A DNA stretch of 27,370 nucleotides from JAYTXL01 sp043742955 (GTDB lineage: Bacteria > Verrucomicrobiota > Verrucomicrobiia > Limisphaerales > JAYTXL01), in NCBI GenBank assembly GCA_043742955.1, contig JAYTXL010000037.1, positions 1 to 27,370 of the forward strand. Reading direction: 5' to 3'. The notes under the pieces are model-generated. The model did no database searches. It saw only the letters and a list, made by a program, of their open reading frames with translations, and was not told the origin of the DNA. The number at the start of each line of letters is the position of its first letter. Position 1 is the first letter of the stretch. Shown here one piece after another: positions 21,797 to 27,370 of the stretch. Position numbers and translations under genes: made by a program.

Positions 21797-23605
21797 ATGG
21801 CCGGTCTGTTTTCCCCCGCCACCCTGGAACAGATTCGCGCCGCCAGCGACATCGTCGAGGTCATTGGTGGCTATGTTCCGCTGAAGCGTGCGGGGGCAAA
21901 TTTTGTCGCGCTCTGTCCGTTTCACAAGGAGAAATCACCCAGCTTCAACGTCAATCCGCACAAGCAGATCTTTCATTGTTTTGGCTGCCACAAAGGCGGT
22001 GACGTTTTCACCTTCGTCAAGGAATACGAGAACATCGGCTTTGGTGACGCGGTGCGCCGCCTGGCCGAGCGCGCGAAAATTCCGCTGCAATTTGAAAACA
22101 CACCCGGCGGACAACAGGCGCGACACCTCAAGGAAACCCTGCTGCAAATCCACGAGCAGATTACACAGCGCTGGTCGGCCGCCCTCGCGAACGACGCCGC
22201 AGGAAAGATTGCCCGCGACTACCTCGTCCAACGCGGCGTGCCGGTGGAAGCCGTGAAACTCTTCCGGCTGGGCTACGCGCCGGAACTGTGGGACGACACG
22301 GTTAACTGGGCGAAAAGCAAGAACTTCGAACTGCCGCTCGTCGAGCAGGCGGGGCTGATTCTACGCAAAGAGGGTGCCGATCATTATTACGATCGGTTTC
22401 GCGGACGGCTGATTTTTCCCATTTGCGACGAACAGGGCCGCGTCGTCGGCTTTAGCGGCCGCGTGCTCACGGGGGACGAGAAAACCGCCAAGTATGTCAA
22501 CTCCCCCGAAACCCCGATCTTCACCAAAGGGAAGGTCATCTTCGGCCTCGACAAATCCAAACGCGCGCTGCTGGACAAGCAATCGGCAATTATATGTGAG
22601 GGCCAACTCGACCTCATCGCCTGCTTCATGGCCGGGGTGCAAAATGTGGTTGCCCCGCAAGGCACCGCCCTGACCGCCGACCACACGCGCATCTTGAAAC
22701 GCTATGTGGAGGAGGTCGTGCTCTGCTTTGATTCCGACAACGCGGGCCAGAACGCCGCCGTGCGTTCGCTGGACAGCCTGCTCGCCGCCGGATTGGCCAT
22801 TCGGGTCGCCGTGGTGCCCGCGCCGCACGATCCCGACAGCTTCATCAAGGAATTGGGCGGCCCGGCTTTCCAACAATTGATCGACAAGGCGGAAGGATTT
22901 TTTGATTATTACTTAAAGCGGCTGTGCGCCACCAACGAGATCACCACGGACAAGGGCCGGACCGCCGTGCTGCGCGCGATGGCCGAGGCGGTGCATAAGA
23001 GCGGCGACGCCGTGACCGTGGACAAATACGCGCAAAAAACCGCCCTGCGGCTCGGCGTAGCCGCGGAAGCAACGCGCTCGGAGTTCAAGAAGTTATTCCG
23101 CGCCACCAGAGTTCCAACGCCGGACAGCGAGTCTGAGGAAATCGTCGTGGTGGAATCACCGCGTCCCTCCCCGCAGGAATTCTGGCTGTTGAAGCTGCTT
23201 CTTTTGAATGATGAGCACGCCGGCTGGGTGGCCGCCCATTTGCGTCCGCAATGGCTCCCGCACGAGCTCGTGCGGCACATTATCTCCCGCCGCTTTGCCG
23301 CGCATACCGCCGACGAATGGCGCGGGGTGGCTGGCTTTCTCGATGAATTCAGCGACGCACCCGCCGGGGCCAGCCTGATCACGGAAGCGCTCTCCGAAGC
23401 GCGCGCTGTTCCGCATGCGGAACAGCAGCTGCGCGACCTGGTGCTGCGGTTGCGGAACCAGTTCCTCGATCGCCAACTGGCCGGGTTGACGCAACAGATC
23501 AGCCTCCCGGAAACGGACGCGGACCAGCGGCTGGCCCTGATGCAGCAACAGCAGGCCCTGCGCGAGGCCAAACGCCAGCCGCTCGCGCCGTGGGGCGAAG
23601 AGTGA
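21797..23605 (+). CDS. dnaG: DNA primase
   Basis: The 602-residue protein is the replicative primase DnaG, which makes RNA primers at the replication fork. The N-terminal zinc ribbon has Cys40-x2-His43 (CPFHKEKSPSF) and Cys61-x2-Cys64 (CFGCHKGGD). The catalytic core shows the conserved RFRGRLIFPI and the TOPRIM residues Glu268 (ICEGQLD) and the Asp312/Asp314 pair (FDSDNAG). The C-terminal region (about 440-602) should be the helicase-binding domain. Length is standard. The ATG at 21797 has GGAGT upstream. The usual rpsU/rpoD neighbours of dnaG are absent: cvpA lies upstream and a Ski2-like helicase follows 70 bases downstream. Confidence 0.95.
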   Translation: MAGLFSPATLEQIRAASDIVEVIGGYVPLKRAGANFVALCPFHKEKSPSFNVNPHKQIFHCFGCHKGGDVFTFVKEYENIGFGDAVRRLAERAKIPLQFENTPGGQQARHLKETLLQIHEQITQRWSAALANDAAGKIARDYLVQRGVPVEAVKLFRLGYAPELWDDTVNWAKSKNFELPLVEQAGLILRKEGADHYYDRFRGRLIFPICDEQGRVVGFSGRVLTGDEKTAKYVNSPETPIFTKGKVIFGLDKSKRALLDKQSAIICEGQLDLIACFMAGVQNVVAPQGTALTADHTRILKRYVEEVVLCFDSDNAGQNAAVRSLDSLLAAGLAIRVAVVPAPHDPDSFIKELGGPAFQQLIDKAEGFFDYYLKRLCATNEITTDKGRTAVLRAMAEAVHKSGDAVTVDKYAQKTALRLGVAAEATRSEFKKLFRATRVPTPDSESEEIVVVESPRPSPQEFWLLKLLLLNDEHAGWVAAHLRPQWLPHELVRHIISRRFAAHTADEWRGVAGFLDEFSDAPAGASLITEALSEARAVPHAEQQLRDLVLRLRNQFLDRQLAGLTQQISLPETDADQRLALMQQQQALREAKRQPLAPWGEE

Positions 23606-23675
23606 GCAAGCGTGGACGCGCAGAGTTTTCTGATTTTCCCGTTTCGCATTTCGCCGTTTCGATTATCTTGCGTTC

Positions 23676-26162
23676 GTGCCGACGCTCACCGAACAGCTGG
23701 AGAATCTCCCCACGCTCAACCAGGTCGCCGTGCCGGATCTCTGGCAGCAGGAGGCGGTGGCGGCGTTGCGCGCCGGGCAGGATGTGGTGGTTCACGCCCC
23801 CACCGGTTCCGGTAAAACCCTGATTTTTGAACTGTGGGCCCGGCCGGGGAAGAATCACGGCCAGGCCATCTACACGGTGCCGACGCGCGCGTTGGCCAAC
23901 GACAAACTTGCCGAATGGCGGGCGCGCGGCTGGAACGTGGGGATTGCCACGGGTGACCTCGCGGACAACCTGGAAGCCCCGGTGCTCGTCGCAACCCTGG
24001 AAACGCAGAAGAACCGCCTGATCCGCGGCGACGGTCCCACCCTCCTCGTCGTGGATGAATATCAAATGCTCGGGGACCAAGACCGCGGTTTAAACTACGA
24101 ACTCGCGCTCGCGCTCGCCCCTCCCCGGACCCAGTTATTGCTCCTGAGCGGCAGCGTTGCCAACCCCTTGCAAGTCGTGAACTGGCTCAAGCGATTGGGG
24201 CGCCAGGCCGTCCTGGTGCGCTCGGATCATCGACCCGTGCCGCTGGAGGAAGTCAACGCGAACAATTTGAATTTCCAGGTGCCGAATGAAATTCGCGGTT
24301 ACTGGCCCCGCTTCGTCGCCAAGGCGCTCGCCGAAAACCTCGGCCCCATTTTGATCTTCGCGCCGCGCCGGCGGGAAACCGAGGCCCTCGCCGCCGAACT
24401 CGCCCGCCAATTGCCCACGCCCAATCCGCTCCCGCTGCAACCCGGGCAAAAGCAACTCGTGGGTGAGCAACTGGCCAAATTGCTGCGCAGCCGGGTGGCC
24501 TATCACCACAGCGGACTCAGCTATGCCGCGCGCGCGGGCGTCATCGAACCCCTGGCCAAGGCGGGCGCGCTCCGCGTGGTCGTCGCCACCATGGGCCTCG
24601 CGGCCGGCATAAACTTTTCCCTCCGCAGCGTGGCGTTGGCGGGCGATTCGTACCGTCGTGAACAAATCGAACAACCGTTGAAGGCGGATGAAATCCTGCA
24701 AATGTTCGGCCGCGCGGGCCGCCGCGGCATCGACGAAATCGGCTACGTGCTGGTGAGCAACAACGAGATTGGTTTGCGCTCCGCCTATCCCGCCCACCTC
24801 GCCCGCAGCGGCATGGTGGATTGGAACGCCCTGCTGGGACTCATGGCCGCCGCCGCCGAACAGGGACGCGATCCCTTTGCCGAGGCGGTCCGCGTGCAGC
24901 AAAGACTTTTTACCAGCAAGCCAATCCTGCTCGGGGTCGAGGAGGCCTTGAAACATCCCCGGACTCCCTGCGGCCTGAATACCGATGCCGAACGGGCCCG
25001 ACGCGTGCGCCACCGGGTCCGCGAAATGCGCAACAGCACCGGTGCCTGGGAGCCGGTGCCCCGGCTGGTGGAGATACCGGTGCGGAATATCTTTTCGGTC
25101 CCGACCGAGCCCGCGTCCCGCCCCCTCCGCCCGGTGCTCTCGATGCCCGCCGCGCTCGAAAAAGTCGGCACCGGCATATTGACGGTCACTGGTGAATCCG
25201 CCGGCTGGCCCAGCCACGGACGCAGCATCACGGTGGCCGAACGCTTGAGCCACGACCGGGTGCAACTCGTGAAATGGGTCATGCGTTTGGTGACCTGGAG
25301 CGGACGCCAGGTGCCGCTCACCGTCTGGCAGGAACAAATTATTCCGCTCCTCGAGAAGAAGCTGGCGCACCAAAAAACACCCGTGATCCGCTTCCAACAG
25401 GCGGATTACAAAATCGTCGCCGTGGTGAGTATCGCCGACTTGACGCTGCGGGTGCCGGTGGATTCCAACGGGGTTGCGCTGTGGAAACCGGACGAACGGG
25501 AAGTCGTGCCGCCGGATTGCGCGGGGTGCAGCTTGACCGCCATCTGCCGCCAGCTTTCGCCCGCGTCGGGCGTCGCGCTGTTGTGGCGCCGCCTCGGCTT
25601 GGTCGACGTCACGGGGACACCAACTCGACGCGGACGCGTGGCTGGCTTCTTTCATCAAGGCGATGGATTGGCGATTGCCGCCGCTCTCGAAGAGGAGACA
25701 TTTCCCCTGGCTGATTTGATTTACGAGCTGGCGAATTTGGAAGGCGGCTTTCGTTTTTGCGGCGAGGAAAATCGTTGGGCCGGCCGTCTGGCACGGGCGA
25801 GCCAGCGGGTTTATGGCACGCAAACCTTGCCCGGTTATCTCGAAGTTGGCGTGCCCCCGGGCTACGGTGCGGGGGCGGACAACGTCGTGGCGGCGGTGCA
25901 CAAAAATCCGTTGCACAAGAGCGCGTGGGTGACAGAATTTCTGGGGGTGGGTGACATCGACCGGGTGATCATTGAGTGGCGCAGCCTGCTGCGGCAGATC
26001 GTGCATGCGCCGCCACTGGATTGGACGCGCTGGACCGCGTTGCAAGCCATGGCGAAGGCGATCCTGCTCGAGACGGAATCGCCCACGCTCACCGAGTTGC
26101 CGCCGCTGGAATACAGCCAGGCCCGGCGCGTGGATCACCAGCTCGTTTTCCGGCGGCATTAG
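23676..26162 (+). CDS. Ski2-like superfamily II helicase with unusual motifs
   Basis: This 828-residue protein is a superfamily II helicase. Motif I is APTGSGKT (41-48), motif Ia VPTRALAN (68-75), motif II VVDEYQ (125-130), motif III LSGS (157-160) and motif VI QMFGRAGRRG (342-351). The GRAGR motif, ratchet-type C-terminal region and overall order fit the Ski2/Hel308 group. Motif II is DEYQ, where Ski2-type enzymes normally have DExH, and motif III has SGS in place of SAT. A cluster Cys615-x2-Cys618-x5-Cys624 (DCAGCSLTAIC) could bind metal, but only three cysteines are close together. The region after it (about 640-760) resembles a winged-helix/ratchet section. The start is the GTG at 23676, since no in-frame ATG lies before motif I. 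Substrate and role are unknown. Repair or RNA processing are both possible. Confidence 0.8.
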   Translation: MPTLTEQLENLPTLNQVAVPDLWQQEAVAALRAGQDVVVHAPTGSGKTLIFELWARPGKNHGQAIYTVPTRALANDKLAEWRARGWNVGIATGDLADNLEAPVLVATLETQKNRLIRGDGPTLLVVDEYQMLGDQDRGLNYELALALAPPRTQLLLLSGSVANPLQVVNWLKRLGRQAVLVRSDHRPVPLEEVNANNLNFQVPNEIRGYWPRFVAKALAENLGPILIFAPRRRETEALAAELARQLPTPNPLPLQPGQKQLVGEQLAKLLRSRVAYHHSGLSYAARAGVIEPLAKAGALRVVVATMGLAAGINFSLRSVALAGDSYRREQIEQPLKADEILQMFGRAGRRGIDEIGYVLVSNNEIGLRSAYPAHLARSGMVDWNALLGLMAAAAEQGRDPFAEAVRVQQRLFTSKPILLGVEEALKHPRTPCGLNTDAERARRVRHRVREMRNSTGAWEPVPRLVEIPVRNIFSVPTEPASRPLRPVLSMPAALEKVGTGILTVTGESAGWPSHGRSITVAERLSHDRVQLVKWVMRLVTWSGRQVPLTVWQEQIIPLLEKKLAHQKTPVIRFQQADYKIVAVVSIADLTLRVPVDSNGVALWKPDEREVVPPDCAGCSLTAICRQLSPASGVALLWRRLGLVDVTGTPTRRGRVAGFFHQGDGLAIAAALEEETFPLADLIYELANLEGGFRFCGEENRWAGRLARASQRVYGTQTLPGYLEVGVPPGYGAGADNVVAAVHKNPLHKSAWVTEFLGVGDIDRVIIEWRSLLRQIVHAPPLDWTRWTALQAMAKAILLETESPTLTELPPLEYSQARRVDHQLVFRRH

Positions 26163-26217
26163 TGACCACGCAAATTACTTGGCTCCAGCTGCGTTTAAAT
26201 TATTTCGAAAGCGATTT

Positions 26218-27153
26218 ATGAAATACAATCAACTGGGAAAGACGGGCTGGGCGGTGTCCGCGCTGGGCTATGGCGCGGCGCCACTCGGCGGTGCCTATGG
26301 CGCATTCGATGAAGCGGAGGCCATCCGCAGTGTCCGGACGGCCCTCGATCTGGGCGTCAATTTCTTTGATGTTTCCCCCTATTACGGCGCCACCCGGGCG
26401 GAGACAATTCTCGGCCAGGCCTTCAAGGCGGTTGCCCGTGATCGGTTTTTTCTCGCCACCAAAGTAGGACGTTACGGTCACACCGAAAAGGATTTTGATT
26501 TCTCGGCCACGCGGGTCACGCGCAGCGTGGAGGAGAGCCTGATCCGGCTCGGCGTCAGCCATATTGATTTGATTCAGTGCCATGACATCGAGTTTGTTTC
26601 TCTGCGCCAGGTGATCGATGAAGCGCTGCCGGCGCTGGCCAAACTTAAGGAGCAGGGAAAGGTGCGCGCCATCGGGATTACCGGGCTGCCGTTGAAAATA
26701 TTTCAAGGAGTGCTCGCGGAAGCACACGTCGATACCATCCTTTCCTATTGCCACCATTGCTTGAACGACACCTCCCTCCAAAGTTTGATTCCGCTGCTCA
26801 AGGCGCGCGAGGTCGGCGTCATCAATGCCTCCCCTTTTGCGATGGGGTTGCTGACCGAACGCGGCCCATCGGCCTGGCACCCGGCGGCGGCGGAAATTAA
26901 ATCCGCCTGCGCCCACGCCGTCGCGCACGCCCAGGCAAAAGGCGTCGAACTCGGCCAGGTCGCGCTTCCTTTCGCCCTGAATCATCCGGCCATTGCCACT
27001 ACGTTTGTGGGCATGCCGACCGTCAGCAATGTGCGGAATAATTTGCGCTGGATTGAAGACCCTTTGCGCGAAGACTTGCTGGCGGAAATAAGGGAAATCC
27101 TCCGGCCCGTCCAGGATCAAACCTGGACCAGTGGTCGGGCGGAAAACAACTAG
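26218..27153 (+). CDS. Aldo/keto reductase, L-galactose/L-fucose dehydrogenase-like
   Basis: The 311-residue protein is an NAD(P)-dependent aldo/keto reductase. It resembles plant L-galactose dehydrogenase closely over its whole length, as recalled from memory: LGYGAAPLGG, NFFDVSPYYG, ATKVGRYG, FDFSATRV, QCHDIEF, IGITGLPL, ILSYCHH, INASPFAMGLLTERGP and WHPAAAE. The catalytic tetrad is complete: Asp51, Tyr56, Lys82 and His122. It probably oxidises a sugar such as L-galactose or L-fucose to the lactone, though the direction and substrate are inference. The ATG at 26218 has GAAAG upstream. The upstream part of the open frame overlaps the helicase gene and is not family-like. The gene follows the helicase by 55 bases and is convergent with the ASPIC/UnbV gene, with 12 bases between stops. 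Confidence 0.9.
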   Translation: MKYNQLGKTGWAVSALGYGAAPLGGAYGAFDEAEAIRSVRTALDLGVNFFDVSPYYGATRAETILGQAFKAVARDRFFLATKVGRYGHTEKDFDFSATRVTRSVEESLIRLGVSHIDLIQCHDIEFVSLRQVIDEALPALAKLKEQGKVRAIGITGLPLKIFQGVLAEAHVDTILSYCHHCLNDTSLQSLIPLLKAREVGVINASPFAMGLLTERGPSAWHPAAAEIKSACAHAVAHAQAKGVELGQVALPFALNHPAIATTFVGMPTVSNVRNNLRWIEDPLREDLLAEIREILRPVQDQTWTSGRAENN

Positions 27154-27165
27154 CCGGCACGGGTG

Positions 27166-27370
27166 CTACTTTCCGACGGCCCGCGTAGTTTTGCCATCCG
27201 GCTCAGTTCGGATCGTCACTTTGACTTCCCCGTTTTGGCTCACCGAAATCTCGTGCGCGTTGGCCGGAATAGCCGAAACCGTTTCCTTGCCCCCGGGCCA
27301 TCTCACCCATAAATTCTTCGGCGTCCCCGCAAGACCAAACACCTGCACCGCCGAGTCCTGCGACCAGTAG
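27166..27370 (-). CDS. C-terminal end of an ASPIC/UnbV domain protein (partial)
   Basis: The minus-strand frame is open from the right edge of the window to a TAG at 27168-27166 and gives the last 67 residues of a longer protein. The sequence YWSQDSAVQVFGL, then WVRWPGGKET, IPANAHEISV and a short tail, matches the ASPIC/UnbV domain that closes FG-GAP/VCBS beta-propeller proteins (CRTAC1-like), common in Verrucomicrobiota. The N-terminal propeller lies outside the window. Such proteins are usually exported. Function is unknown. Confidence 0.75.
   Translation of the reverse strand, partial: YWSQDSAVQVFGLAGTPKNLWVRWPGGKETVSAIPANAHEISVSQNGEVKVTIRTEPDGKTTRAVGK

Noticed and set aside
24135..26159. 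674-codon open frame on the minus strand across the helicase gene
   Set aside because: It lies fully antisense to a gene with intact helicase motifs, and its composition (His/Arg/Gly/Gln) is that of a shadow frame.

Overview
The window looks like chromosomal DNA of a GC-rich Verrucomicrobiota bacterium, probably of the Pedosphaera/Limisphaerales type. This is inferred from gene content and was not tested by a search. Pointers are a Tat-exported DUF1501 protein, a PEP-CTERM protein, an ASPIC/UnbV C-terminus, a LacI regulator of verrucomicrobial style, a nine-repeat IPT/TIG secreted protein and a PilT/PilU twin. Most of the window is ordinary housekeeping sequence. I see no CRISPR array, tRNA, rRNA, prophage or defence island.

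Layout, left to right. The left edge (2-112) carries what looks like the last 36 codons of an IS1595-like transposase, with a perfect hairpin at the end of that ORF. A MidA-family methyltransferase (minus strand) then diverges from a plus-strand run: pilT, pilU, a small degenerate receiver-like protein, tlyA and nadK. nadK overlaps tlyA and starts at TTG. A LacI regulator follows and converges on an RsmB-type rRNA methyltransferase. The latter diverges from a DUF1501 gene, which is followed by a cysteine desulfurase, polyphosphate kinase 1 and a small carboxylesterase. Next come a large secreted IPT/TIG protein (plus) and a PEP-CTERM protein (minus) with a convincing terminator in the 343-base gap between them. 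A secreted DUF362 protein (minus) diverges from a TPR lipoprotein (plus). The last plus-strand group is cvpA, dnaG, a Ski2-like helicase with unusual motifs and an aldo/keto reductase closely resembling plant L-galactose dehydrogenase. The window ends inside the 3' end of an ASPIC/UnbV gene on the minus strand.

How the parts relate. The pilT/pilU/receiver-like trio probably works on type IV pilus retraction. tlyA and rsmB modify rRNA, nadK supplies NADP, and ppk1 makes polyphosphate. The DUF1501, IPT/TIG, PEP-CTERM, DUF362, TPR and ASPIC/UnbV products are all predicted to act outside the cytoplasm. Of these, the PEP-CTERM protein needs an exosortase that is not in this window. The items most worth a second look are the helicase with motif II DEYQ and a C-x2-C-x5-C cluster, the degenerate receiver behind pilU, the L-galactose-dehydrogenase-like enzyme, and a set of short intergenic palindromes with CTTC-type loops.
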